64,000 nucleotides of DNA from Acanthamoeba lenticulata. Taxonomy: Eukaryota > Discosea > Longamoebia > Acanthamoebidae. Location of the stretch: positions 59,924 to 123,923 of the forward strand of contig NAVB01000209.1 in the NCBI GenBank assembly GCA_002179805.1. The letters are read 5' to 3'. A model generated the notes under the pieces. That model was not told where the DNA came from. It made no database searches and saw only the letters and a program-made list of their open reading frames with translations. The position numbers were made by a program, and so were the translations under genes. Positions 53,349 through 63,986 of the stretch are shown here, piece by piece (positions within the stretch are counted from its first letter, which is position 1; each line of letters starts with the position of its first letter).

Positions 53349-55068
53349 TCAGTCGGCCTTGTTGGTCTTGTTGTCGCTGCCGCTGGCGGCCGCCACCTTC
53401 GCGGCGTCGACCAGTGTAGGCAGCGGGGCGATTACGTAGTCGTTGGGCGGGAGGAGGCCGCGCCATTGCCGCATGGGCCGGTGGAAGGTGGTGGCCACGC
53501 GCACGCAGGTAATGATGATGACCAGCACCAGGACGGGCCACGACGAGAAGCACCGGTAGGCGGCCAGCGAGATGAGGCCCAGCCACCACACAAACCAGGC
53601 GTAGAGCACCGGCGAGGGCCGCAGCTCGGTCGGCTCGGCGCTCTGCTTGGGCTGATCTGACGACGAGGATGAGGCCGGGAAGCGCTGGTGCTGGCGGAAG
53701 TGGTCGATGAGCTCGTCCTTCTCGCGCCAGCACTGGAAGATCCACTGGCGGAGGCGCTCATCGTCGTGCACGGGGATCTCGGCGATCGGGTACCGCCGGA
53801 TGTGCAGGTGCACCTCCTTCGGCGCCAGGTCCAGGAACGCTCGCAGGGGCACGGGTTTCGGGCTGCGGACAACAACACGAACGAGGCTTGAGCACAAGCG
53901 AGACCAGAGCAAGGAGAACTAGAAGGAGTCGGACCTGTTAGTGTAGCAGAGGGTGAAGTCGTAGATGGCGTCGACCTGGGTTTGGAGCATCTTCACGCAC
54001 GACACGAAGCCCGTCACGCGCGGCACCAACAGATTCCGGTACGACGGCAGATTGTGCTCCGCTGCGTACTGCACCGAAGCCGAATTAAGTCAGTCACGCT
54101 GCCGCGAGCGAACGTTCTCTGCATCCACAATCATGCAGAGCTGTTTGGCGCACCTTGATGCTCCTCTCGTGCTTGACACGATTGAAGTCCGTGCCCTCCG
54201 GGAAGAAGGTGAGCCACAGGGGCAACTCATCCTGCCTCCACGACTCGATTCTGCGGTTTGAAAAGAGAGTGAACAAAAAAATAGACAGAGAAAGACAAAT
54301 TAGAATTGTCTTTCTCTTAGTTATAAGAATAAAAAGAACAATAAAAATGAAGCGAAAGGGAACGCACCGGTGAGCAACGGTATGCTTGTCCTTCTCCCAG
54401 TCGCGCTCGAGAAAGAGGAATTCGAGGTCGTCCATGCCATTGCCCAGTGCGGGCACGTAGGCCAGCTCCTGAACCAAAGCAAGAGGTGAGCGGTGTGAAC
54501 GATAGAGCCAGAGTCTGGCGAGCTGCACCTTCTTGAGGATCACTTTCATGCTACCGACCATGCCTTTACGCCACGCGATAGGCCACCAGCACATCCAGTC
54601 GACCTGAGCAGGCGCAGAGCAGAATATCACGCGTCATCGACAGGTCCTATCCCAACCTCTCCCTCGTGAAGCAAGCGTGTGGCTACCTCAGACGGGTGGT
54701 TGGAAAGGATGAAGGCGCTCTCCTTCGGTGGCACATGGTCGCCGTAGACGAACCATCGCTTCTTGTTCCAGATCTCGAGGTAGAAGATGAAAAGTGTGTG
54801 CCTGAGCCCCCGTTCTGTAGTGAGCGACGAAGAAGAAAGAGAGGGGGGGGCACTGCAAATGGACTCAAGGAAACAAGGCGACGTACCACCATTCGATGAA
54901 GGTGGCGTTGAAGTGGCGCCAAAAGCGCCGAGAGATGTGGGAGACGATGAGAATCAGAGGCGTGTGGAACGTGCTGGATCCTACCAAAATCGACAGAAAG
55001 AGAAGGAGCAACAAGTAGACTCCTCGCAGAGCGCGGATCGTGGTGTCCAGCCACAGAGGCAGCGCCAT
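53349..55068 (-). CDS. Lysophospholipid acyltransferase (LCLAT1/AGPAT-like)
   Basis: Seven exons (53349-53862, 53935-54068, 54154-54250, 54368-54468, 54529-54603, 54687-54801, 54887-55068) give 405 residues. PlsC/LPLAT family enzyme that transfers a fatty acyl group from acyl-CoA to a lysophospholipid. Motif I NHPSEVDW (~95-102, catalytic His and Asp) is split by intron 2, FLFLERDWEKDK is the region typical of the lysocardiolipin/AGPAT5 branch, motif III FPEGT lies at ~174-178, and PRVTGFVSCV corresponds to motif IV. Membrane segments: one near the N-terminus (YLLLLLFLSILVGS) and two near the C-terminus (ARound 330-370: AWFVWWLGLISLAAY and VLVLVIIITCV). ER or mitochondrial membrane location is inferred. 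It diverges from the RBX1-like gene with 219 bases between. Confidence 0.88.
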
Positions 55069-55287
55069 TCTTGCTTTTAAGCTTTAAGCTTTGATAAATT
55101 GACAATAAAGCCGGACGTATGGATCCGCACAAATCCTTTGCGGCAGGGTTGCAAGGGCCACCAACGCAGGTGTAGCAGCTTGCCAGGCAAGCTCGCTGTC
55201 GAAGGCGTGAGTGCTTAGATGGTTTAGAAAAGCTTTTCTTAGGTCTTTTCTTCTTCTCTTGGCGTGGGTGGCCCACAACCACGACAT

Positions 55288-55811
55288 ATGAACGCGGACG
55301 AACATCTGCCAACAGACCCAAAGTTCATCGTACAGAAATGGAGGGCCGTGGCCTGCTGGACGTGGGACGGTACTCGAGTACCTCACTTCCTTGGTCTTCG
55401 TGCTGTTCACGTCTCAACTCATGTGGTTGGGGCCAACAGGGGGTGTTTCTTTGTGCGCTATCTGCCGCAACCACATCATGGACCTATGTATATGTTCATT
55501 TCTTCTCTTTGCCTCTCGTAGAAACTGACTCGCGTCAAGGTATCGAGTGCCAGGCGATCGATGACCCCGAGTACATGGATGACCTGGAGTGTCCCTGCGC
55601 CTGGGGCCAGTGCAATCACTCGTTTCATGCCCACTGCATCAATCGATGGTTGAGAGGCCGCCGCACATGCCCCCTGGGTACCCCACCTTCTACCCAAGAC
55701 AGGCCTCGCGCTTGGGTAGAAGAGTCGTTGTCACTCACACCGGCGAGACCAGACAGCACCGAGTGGCAGTTTCAGGAGTTGCCGCAAGCCCGAGACGCAT
55801 CGCCACAATGA
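55288..55811 (+). CDS. RBX1: RBX1/ROC1-type RING-box protein
   Basis: Four exons (55288-55369, 55440-55487, 55540-55677, 55753-55811) give 108 residues. RBX1 binds a cullin and recruits the ubiquitin-charged E2 in SCF-type ligases. The N-terminal strand KFIVQKWRAVACWTWD is the cullin-binding piece. The RING-H2 ligands are all present: CAICRNHIMDLC, ECPCAWGQCNHSFHAHC, RTCPLD. Differences from typical RBX1: an acidic insert (IDDPEYMDDLE) between zinc sites and a C-terminus STEWQFQELPQARDASPQ in place of the NREW..YGH ending. The N-terminus is short; ATG 55288 is the first in-frame start after the leader. The introns (70, 52 and 75 bases) are defined by continuity of the RING. Confidence 0.86.
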
Positions 55812-55973
55812 AGAAAATCGCATAAGGAGCAAGTACGTCCTCTGCCCTCTGCTGGCCGGTCGTGTGGCGGTCTGCATGATTGCAACCGTGTGCTACGAAC
55901 TGGCCAGGGAACATGTAATAATGTTATATAATGTTGTAGTATCTTTGTCCTTTCTCGCTCCGGACGCCTCCTT

Positions 55974-58868
55974 TCATGGTCGCGACGTCACCTGCTCGAC
56001 GAGGCTGCGCAGGGCGGCGTGCACATGCCCGCTCTTGGGCGCGGCGGCGAGAGCCTTGGCCAGCCAGGGGTTCGAGCGCAGCTTGGCCGCCAGCTCCGGG
56101 TGATCTTGCATGCTTGCTCGCAGCGCTGTTGTTGCGCCATCCATTCCAGCACACACGCGTGAGCCGACCATTGGCGTCAAGCGGACAGCAGCAGTAGCAG
56201 CAGCAGAAGAGGTGGTTGTGGTGATGGAAGAAAGGATACCGTCAGTGGCCATGAACCAAAGCTCGGAGATGTCGGCCCACAGGTCGGTGTCGTCGTGGCA
56301 CAATACGACGAGCTTGAGATGTGCCGTGACGAAGGCCTCCAACAGCGGACCTACTGGCTCCGGCGCCGACTCGGCCCAGTGGTGCGCCAGCGTTTCGGCC
56401 GAGTGGAACTTGAGGATGAAGAAAAAGGCCACGAGGACGTGCGCCAGCACGAGCGCGCGCTCGGCGTCGGTCGTGTCCGCCGGCGGCGACGAGAGCTCGA
56501 CCAGCCGGGCGATGTCGCCCAGCACCTGGAGGGCGCCCACGAAGGCGGCCGGGTCTCGGTGATCGACGAGGCCGGCCTCGAGGCAGACCAGGTTGAGCAG
56601 GACGCCCAGCGCCGAGACAAGCGGCCCAAAATTCTCGGCGGCGCCGGCGGTTCGCCGAGCGCGCTGCACGGCGACTTCGTCGGCCAGGAAGGCCAGCAGG
56701 CGCCGGTGGCCGTCGGCATCGATGAAGCGGTCCCGTGCGTCGACCTCCTGCGTGAGCGGAACCAGGCCAGGCAGCAGAAAGGCCAGCGGGTCGACCACGC
56801 CGCCCTCGCGTGCCGCGCGGTCGGTCAGGCGGAGGTTGACCAGGAAGGGCAGCACCCGCACGAGGCTCTCGCGCAGCGTCTCGGTATCGTGGCTCATCCA
56901 GAGGCCTAGGAGACGCACGGTGGCCACCACCACCAGATCCTTCGCCTGCACCCGCCCCTCGGCGGCCGCCTCGGTGCTCGGGCCGGGTTCGGGCTTGGCC
57001 GCTTCCGATGTTGGGGCGCCGTCTAGATTGAGCTTCTCGAGGTCCTCAAGGGTCAGTCGCTGGCTCTGCTGCTGCTGCTGTGGCTGCTTGGGCTGTGGCT
57101 GTTGTCGCTTGGCGTTGTCGTCGCGCTCGCGCTGGACGTCGCGCAGAAAATCGAGGATGGTTTCAAATACGTCGGAAAGCATCTTCTTCACGTGGCCCAG
57201 CGTTTCGTAGTCGAGCGAGGCCCACGACGAAACGCCGACGGCCGTGGCCTTACCCTTTTCCTTTTCTAGTCGCCTCGACGCGGCGACGTCGCTTCCCATC
57301 TCATCGTCGTCGTTGTCGTCATCGCCCTCTTGCGGCGCGGCGAAAAAGTTGATGGCGTGCTCGAGGATCTCGTAGTACACCGAGAGCATGCCCTCGAAGT
57401 GGGCCTGTGCGTCGCTCGTGGGCACCGGCAGGAGCTCCATCAGCGGGTCGTCGACAGGCGCCGGCTTTGGCGGCAGCGGCGCTGACGACGATGACGAGGA
57501 AGACGACGAGTCACCAACACCGTCATCGGCTTCGTCATCGTCGTCGGAGAAATCGGCCTCGGACACGTAGGTGGCCGTGGCCGAGGAGACAGGCAAGGGC
57601 TGAACCGGCGCAAACTGCATAGCCTCGCGAGGCAGCGGAGCCGCGCCACCGCCACCCTTGCGCTGACCCTCCTGCTCCCACGTCGTTGCTGTGGTCTTCG
57701 TGGCCGTCGTTACTGCTGTGGACTTGCCGCCGTGTGTCTTGTGCGCTTCACTCTCACGAGTGGTCATGATCTCCGGATGCATATATGAGTCCAGCATGAG
57801 CCGCACCTCGACGCCCGTCTGCAGGAGCATCACCTCCACGAACCGTGCCTCCTTGTTGTCATCCTTGCCGCCGCGGGGTCCGCCCAGCTCGGCCGAGAGC
57901 GGTGGAACAGTTCCGATAGCCCAGGACTCGCCGCCGTAGCGCAGCATGCGGGCACACAGGGCCAGGGCATGCTCCTTCTGCACGCGGCCGATCTTGCTCA
58001 CGAGGACATAGTAGAGCCCGACGCGCAGGTCCTCCGCCGAGGTCATGTCGGCAGCAATCTTTTCCTCGGCCTGCTGGTCGTCAAAGCACACATCGAGGAG
58101 GCTTGGCAGCCGTGCGAGGATGACAAACTTGAGAGCGCGTTGGTTGCGGCGGAAGAGCGAGGCCAGATGGCCCAGCACGGCCGAGGCCTCGGGCGCCAGG
58201 CGTGTGTGGGTCTCGCGCATAGATTGGAGGAGCCGGTCGGCCACATGCAACCGCGCCTTGATCAGCTCTGGAGGCTCGTCCTCGGCAACGCCCAGAAGAA
58301 CGGCTGCGAGACAGTCGCTGTCGACAGCTTTCGTGACGCCCTCGGGCGAGTTGAAGACGGCAATCAAGACCTGCAGGGCGTCCCGCACCACCTCCAGCTC
58401 GCTCTGCGTTCTTAAGGACGCGTCAGCGGGGGAACAACAACGTGTTGTGGTCACGGCGTACTTGGGGTGAATGATGGTCGCCAGTGCGGGCACAGAGGCG
58501 ATGAACTGCGAATCGGCAGCGAGTGTTTCGTCAGCCGCAAACGTGGACAAGATGCTCAAGGCCAAGCCACGGTAGGAAAAGCCTTCGGCTCCTCCCACCT
58601 CTGAGTGTGTCACGCCCATAAAAACAGGAGCCAGGTCAATCTCTGAGGAATCGCGCTTGCACACTGTACGTGCATGAAAGGGTGCGTAGAACGTACTGCC
58701 TTCAGTCATGAGCATGCGTTGTAGAAAGGACGGGCCAATCGCTTGCCAAATGAGGCGCATCGTCGGTCCCGGCTCGGGCTTGATGAATTTGGTGAGCAGG
58801 TAGAGGCCTACAAATTTTTCTTCATCTGTGTTGGCACGAAGCAGGCGTAAACACTGCTCCAAATCCAT
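55974..58868 (-). CDS. NCDN: Neurochondrin homologue
   Basis: The best model has four exons (55974-56104, 56240-58403, 58455-58600, 58697-58868) and 870 residues. The N-terminus MDLEQCLRLLRANTDEEKFV with LYLLTKFIK, IGPSFLQRML and LALSILSTF matches neurochondrin, an all-helical armadillo-like protein that in animals acts in neurite signalling and G-protein and TORC-linked pathways. A low-complexity acidic insert (~310-440) splits the helical body. All three proposed introns (51, 96 and 135 bases) are 3n long and stop-free, so a single unspliced frame is also possible; splicing is favoured because it restores EGKVGGAEGF and TDDHPELAAK without odd inserts. ATG 58868 is chosen by homology; the frame stays open to 59111 but reads unlike the family. 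Confidence 0.8.
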   Translation of the reverse strand: MDLEQCLRLLRANTDEEKFVGLYLLTKFIKPEPGPTMRLIWQAIGPSFLQRMLMTEGSTFYAPFHARTVCKRDSSEIDLAPVFMGVTHSEVGGAEGFSYRGLALSILSTFAADETLAADSQFIASVPALATIIHPKYAVTTTRCCSPADASLRTQSELEVVRDALQVLIAVFNSPEGVTKAVDSDCLAAVLLGVAEDEPPELIKARLHVADRLLQSMRETHTRLAPEASAVLGHLASLFRRNQRALKFVILARLPSLLDVCFDDQQAEEKIAADMTSAEDLRVGLYYVLVSKIGRVQKEHALALCARMLRYGGESWAIGTVPPLSAELGGPRGGKDDNKEARFVEVMLLQTGVEVRLMLDSYMHPEIMTTRESEAHKTHGGKSTAVTTATKTTATTWEQEGQRKGGGGAAPLPREAMQFAPVQPLPVSSATATYVSEADFSDDDDEADDGVGDSSSSSSSSSAPLPPKPAPVDDPLMELLPVPTSDAQAHFEGMLSVYYEILEHAINFFAAPQEGDDDNDDDEMGSDVAASRRLEKEKGKATAVGVSSWASLDYETLGHVKKMLSDVFETILDFLRDVQRERDDNAKRQQPQPKQPQQQQQSQRLTLEDLEKLNLDGAPTSEAAKPEPGPSTEAAAEGRVQAKDLVVVATVRLLGLWMSHDTETLRESLVRVLPFLVNLRLTDRAAREGGVVDPLAFLLPGLVPLTQEVDARDRFIDADGHRRLLAFLADEVAVQRARRTAGAAENFGPLVSALGVLLNLVCLEAGLVDHRDPAAFVGALQVLGDIARLVELSSPPADTTDAERALVLAHVLVAFFFILKFHSAETLAHHWAESAPEPVGPLLEAFVTAHLKLVVLCHDDTDLWADISELWFMATDGILSSITTTTSSAAATAAVRLTPMVGSRVCAGMDGATTALRASMQDHPELAAKLRSNPWLAKALAAAPKSGHVHAALRSLVEQVTSRP

Positions 58869-59238
58869 CTCTGCACCAGAAGGACCGTCAGCAGTAAGCT
58901 TGCTTGAGCAGGAACAAATGGAAAATGAGATGAAGAAGATGAGATTTAGCGCGCAAGAAAAGATATCGCAACTTTCGAGAAAAAGCGCCAAACCATCTTG
59001 AAATTGTGCATTGAGTGCTGACGTCACTGTCGGCCACATGACTCGGAGTCTCAAAAGAAAGGCACCAGTCGGAGGAGGCTGCGTCTGTTTGCAAGACAAG
59101 GCTGCCAGCATTCAAGTCTGTCACCCGCGCCGATTGCAGTTCCGCGGCCAGAGTGCAGTGATAAAAGCGGCCCACAATGGCCTGCAACCACCATTGTGCC
59201 ACATAACCAAACCGCCACACAACACGCAACCAAACAAC
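58869..59238. promoter_or_regulatory. Divergent promoter, neurochondrin and cupin genes
   Basis: 370 bases between outward-facing ATGs. It includes an E2F-like half site AAGCGCCAAA (58984-58993) and GATAAAAGC at about 59161, some 75 bases before the cupin ATG, which may act as a TATA element. Part may be a leader exon of neurochondrin (TTCTGGTGCAG ends just before its ATG). Confidence 0.45.
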
Positions 59239-59926
59239 ATGAGGCCACTTCTCCTTGCTGCTTTGACCGTTTCTCTTGCATGCCTGTTGCCCCTGCTCTA
59301 TGCTCAGGTTCCCCTGCCTCTTGGCCCAGTTGGTCACCACGGAACAACTTAATACTGATGCTTTCTCTCTTCATCTTCTGCTCAAGCAGGAGTCGTGTGG
59401 TGAGCCCACGTGGGAGCAGCTCCAGGAGCGGTTCAACCTCACGGCTCACCCTGAAGGCGGCTTCTTTACGCAGACCTACATGTCAGAGGGCACCATCCCT
59501 GTGTCGGTCTTGCCGGACGATTTCTCCGACACACCCAACACCCGACCCTACTCGACTGCCATCTTCTACCTTCTGCGCGGCGGTTCCTACGCCGACAAGT
59601 CGCATCTGCACATGCTCACCATGGATGAGGTCTGGCACAGCTACCTCGGGGGCACCATAACCATCGTTATCATCTACCCTGCCGACGGCCGCGTTCAAGT
59701 GACCAAGCTCGGACACGACGTGCTCAACGGCGAGACGGTGCAGTTTGTCGTCCCGGCGCAGACCTGGTTTGGTGCCTTTGTGTCGAGTGGCGACTATGCC
59801 TTCGTGGGCACGACCAACGCGCCGGGCTTCGTCTACGAGGACTGGCAGTTGGGCAACAAGACCCAGCTTCTGGAGGAGTTCCCTAACGCCTCCGACTGGA
59901 TCGAGATGTTGTCTCTTGTCGAGTGA
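59239..59926 (+). CDS. Secreted cupin_5 (DUF985) protein
   Basis: Two exons (59239-59307, 59390-59926) give 201 residues. Exon 1 encodes exactly the signal peptide (MRPLLLAALTVSLACLLPLL, 23 residues). The mature part is a single cupin_5 domain: FNLTAHPEGGFFTQTYMSEG, RPYSTAIFYLLRGG, HLHMLTMDEVWHSYLGG, VPAQTWFGAFV, GTTNAPGFVYEDW. Cupin beta-barrels bind metal and include enzymes and binding proteins; this subfamily is poorly characterised and bacterial members are cytosolic, so secretion here is unusual. Two sites of the N-x-S/T type (NKT, NAS) lie near the C-terminus. It converges on the receptor gene with a 104-base gap. Confidence 0.85.
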
Positions 59927-60030
59927 TTCCTAGCCTGTGTACTGCAGTACCAGCAATTTGTACAGCTTTTAAATATAAAATGAGATGTTTTATGAAGTAT
60001 TTACAAATATTTATCTACAACATAGTTGTT

Positions 60031-63000
60031 TCAGACCAGCATGCCTGAGTGCTGGTGAGCACCAATCAACTGGTCCAACTGGCCCAAGACGTGCTCCATC
60101 GTCGGGCGCTTGGTGGGCTGGGCGTGCCAGCACTTCTTCATGAGCTTGCCAAAGGCCTCTGGACAGTCGGTTGGGATCTGCGGACGCTTGCCCTCAAGCA
60201 CGTCCAGCGACACGCCCATGAAGTTGCGCCCGGCAAAGGGCTCCTTCCGCGTCACCACTTGCCACATGATCACTCCGAACGAGAACACGTCGGCCCGCTC
60301 GTCGTACTTCTCCCCGCGGATCACCTCTGGTGCCGTCCAGCACGGCGTGCCGCACCGCGTCATGGTCGCGTTCTCCTCCTTGATGCGCGCGAACCCAAAG
60401 TCGGCCACCTTCACGTTCCAGTTCTCGTCCACCAGCAGGTTGGCCGGCTTGAGGTCTCGGTGCACGATCACAGGTTGCAGCGAGTGGAGGTAGTTGATGC
60501 CGAGCGCCGCCGAGCGCAAGAGGCCCAGCTTCTGGTGCCAGGTGAGCTTGACCGTGTGGTCGGCCAGCATGTCCTTGAGCGAGCCGCGCTTGAGAAACTC
60601 GGTCACGATGCACAGGTTGGGCTTCTTGACGCACGCCCCGATGAAGAGCACGATGTTGGGGTGGTGCAGCTCCGACAAGAAGGCCATCTCGGCGCGGAAC
60701 TCGAGCATGCGCCGCTCGTCGAGCTTCTGCTTGATGAACCGCTTCACCGCCACGTCGACGCCCTTCCACCGCCCGCGGAACACGACGCCGTAGGACCCGA
60801 GGCCCACCTGAGCGCCGAGCTGGATCTCGCCAAAGTCGATGATCCAGCGGCAGAGGTTGGCCGACGTGAGGAAGGTGTCCTCCTTGAACATCATCCCCTC
60901 GCCCACCGCCGTCTGGAGCTCACCGCCGGACGAGGCCGAGCCATCCCGCGGCTCGCCGTCGTGGCTGGACGAGCCCGAAGAGGTCGCATGGCCCAAGCGG
61001 GCCTCTCCGGCAAGCTCATGCGTTACGCCGCCAAAGAAGCGGGCCTCGAGGCCTTCGACCTTGCACTCGTAGAGCTTCGCCCCGCGGGCTGAGTCGGGCA
61101 TCTCGAAGCGGCCGAGCGGCACGAACCGCCGCGCTTCAGCCTCGAGAGCCGGGCTGGAGGCGACCTTGGCATAGGCGGCCTCGCTCAGCACGACCTGGCC
61201 GCCGTGCGTGAGGGCCGTGATGCGCGCTGCAGCGTTGACCACCGGGCCGATGTACTCCACCCGCCGCGTCATCGGGTCGCGCACCACCTTGGGCACGCCC
61301 ACATGCACGCCCATGCGCACGCGCAGGCCCTTGAACACCACCCGGTCGTCCGTGTCGCCCCACTCCTCCGCCGCGCCTGGATGCTCGAGCAGCGCCTCGG
61401 GCCACTCGACCCGCAGGAGGGCGCGCTGCACATCGGCGCACCAGGCCAGCGCGTCGGCGGCGTGCTGGAAGGCCATGCAGAAGGAGCCCTCGCCGCTGTT
61501 GCGGTCGCGCAGGAACACCACCTCGTAGCCGCGGTGCTTGGCCAGCGCGCCGCGCAGGGTCTCGTTGTGGAGCAGCGTCGCGTCGCGCATGGCCGCGGCG
61601 TTGAATTGCCACAGCGAGGCCGCACGCGTGATGTCCGTGAACACGATGGCCATCTCGCCCTCGGGCGCTCGCATCGTCGCCCCGGCCGTCGCCCCCGCCG
61701 CTCCGCCTGACGAGGCAGACCCAGCCGACGACGAAGACGCTGCAGAGCGGCTCCGCTTAAGGCCTTCGCTGAGCGACGACGAGGAGCCAGACTTGGAGTT
61801 GGAGGTGAAGGACGTGGTGGCGCCGAGCGAGGTCGAGTCGCCGTGCATGGCCGAGAGGCGGGTCATGATCTCGAGGAACGTCGGCCGGATCGTCGGGTCG
61901 GCGTGCCAGCAGCTCTCGATCAGCTCGCGGTAGAGCGTGTACTCGGCCGACGGCCACACGCCCTCGTTCTCGGGCATCGCCGGGCGCAGGTTATCGCGAA
62001 TCACTGCCACCGCGACGGCCGCGGGACTGCGCAGCAGCAAACGCGTAGACGTTGTCAGTTGACTGAGCTTAGCGCTTCATGCCGGGCGGGACACACGCAC
62101 CTGAGGCCGAGGTAGGGCTGCTCGCGGGTGAGCAGCTCCCACAAGACGATGCCAAAGCTGTAGACGTCGGCCAGAATCCAGTCCACGTCAGCCGCCTCGT
62201 TAAGCACCTCGGGCGCTGTCCAGTGCACGCTGCCGGCCACTTCGCGATCGGCGCCCTTGCCGACGCTCTCCTTGAACTTGGTGAGACCAAAGTCAGATAC
62301 CTTGAGGTTCCACTTGTTGTCCAGCAGCAGGTTCAGCGACTTTAGGTCCCGGTGGACGATGCCCGACGAGTGCAGGAAGTGCATGCCCTTGGCCGCCTGA
62401 TAGGCCATCTTGGCCTTGAGCGCGAACGGAATCTCGGGCACGAGCTCGTTGTGCAGCAGCTATGGAATGTCATTCGCTCAGTCAGGACAAAAGAAAGAAG
62501 CAGCAGGCAACAGCCAAAGCGCAGATGTCGAACCTCGAAGAGGGAGCCAAGCGACATGAGCTCCATGACAATGCACATCTTGGGGGCCTTGGTGCAGGCG
62601 GCCATGAAGAGGACCACGTTGGGGTGACGCAAGGAGGTCATGACGCGCACCTCGTCCTTGAAGCTCCGCTCAGTTTCCTTGGTCAATCGGTCGGCCATCG
62701 ACGTGGCCACGACCTTGACGGCCACCTCGGTGCCCTTCCACGTCGCGCGGTAGACCTGGCCGAAGCCGCCGGTGCCCAAGTGCTCGCCCATCTCGAGCTC
62801 GTCGAACCGGATCTCCCAGTCGTCGGCGTCGCCGCGGTGCGCCCAGTACCGGGCGTACGCCACCACGAGGACCACTACCGCGGCGAGCACGAGAGCGATG
62901 ATCACGGCCACCGGGATCGTGACGCCGAGGATGATGTCAAGGTGCTCGGCGGCCGAGTTGGACGACTCAAACTCATCGCAGAAGTCGCCCTTCCGGCCCA

Positions 63001-63986
63001 ACGAGCAGACGCAGGCGTTGTCGACGCAGCTGCCCGCGTTGCCGCAGAGCTCGCCCGCCGGACTGATGCAGCCGGCGATGGAGCTCACGGCCACCCCGGC
63101 GCAGGTGAAGTCACGGAGCGAAAGCAGGAAGCTGCGCTTGAGCGACGGCGCGGCCGTGGAGAGCACATAGCCTTGCCTATCACACCAGCGTGTGAGCCAC
63201 GAACAGGGTCACAAAGCGAGCCAATGGATTCGGGCCGACGAACCGGGAGACGACGCGCGTGGCTTGGGTGTCGGTCTGAGTCCAGTAAAAGAAATCGACC
63301 AGCGCGGCGGCGTCGGTGCATTGAGACGTCTTGTCCTGGTTGTAGATGGCCGCCACGAAGGTGGCCAGAGGCCAGCTCTCGCTTCCGCTCGCTGCGTTGG
63401 GGCGGGGTGATGGTCATGATGAGTTCACTCGACCGAACGAGTCGTGAAGGAAAGCGCGACGCACTGAGGACAAGCGAGTCGTAGGTGACCGAGCGCCCGG
63501 TCGCGTCGAACGCAAGCAGGGCGCTCGTCAGACTCGAGATGGACGGCGCGACGACGGTGCCCTCGGCCTTGCGTATTGAGGCCACGTAGCGCGACGTGTC
63601 CGTACTGACCTGCTGCAGCATCCCAAAGGTGAAGCTGTTCTGCTGGGCCGCCAGCGCACTGATGGCGCTGTCCTCGTTGGCGGACATGACGACCCGCTCG
63701 GTGGCGTTGGCCACCGGGAAATCGACCGACGATCCAACCCCGACCCGGGCGGCAAACTCGGGGACGGTGGCGTTGAGCATGCGCGAGAGCAGCTGCGTGA
63801 CTGCCGATGCGCCGCTGCGGAGGATCACCACGATGGGCTGGGCCGGCAGAAGAGCTGCTACCTCGGCCGAGTTTATCCTCTGGATGCGCGAATCGTTCCA
63901 CATGGTGATCGTGTTCAGGTAGATGCCCGCGATGGTATCATAGTCTAGCACCAGCGTGCGGCCGCTCAAGGTCGGAAGGTTGAACG
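60031..63986 (-). CDS. Receptor: phosphate-binding-protein-like ectodomain, kinase, class III cyclase, kinase (5' end outside window)
   Basis: Visible exons: 60031-62026, 62101-62459, 62534-63176, 63244-63391, 63465-63986; more lie upstream, and 63987-64000 looks like an intron end. Order: PstS-like ligand-binding fold (FNLPTLSGRTLVLDYDTIAG, IYLNTITMWNDSRIQRI), an EGF-like Cys motif (CGNAGSCVDNACVCSLG), one membrane helix (~TIPVAVIIALVLAAVVVLVV), kinase 1 (GTGGFGQVYRATWKG, HRDLKSLNLLL, DFG), a class III nucleotide cyclase domain (VFTDITRAASLW, YIGPVVNAAARIT), and kinase 2 (GLGSYGVVFRGRWKG, HRDLKPANLLV, DFG, GTPCWTAPEV). Both kinases keep catalytic residues and are TKL-like. In the cyclase the second metal-binding Asp (usual EGDSF) reads GEGSF. 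Likely a cell-surface sensor; the ligand may be phosphate-like or a small anion. Confidence 0.88.

Noticed and set aside
58869..59111. N-terminal extension of neurochondrin
   Set aside because: The open frame continues upstream but reads unlike the family and ends in a sequence resembling an intron acceptor just before ATG 58868.
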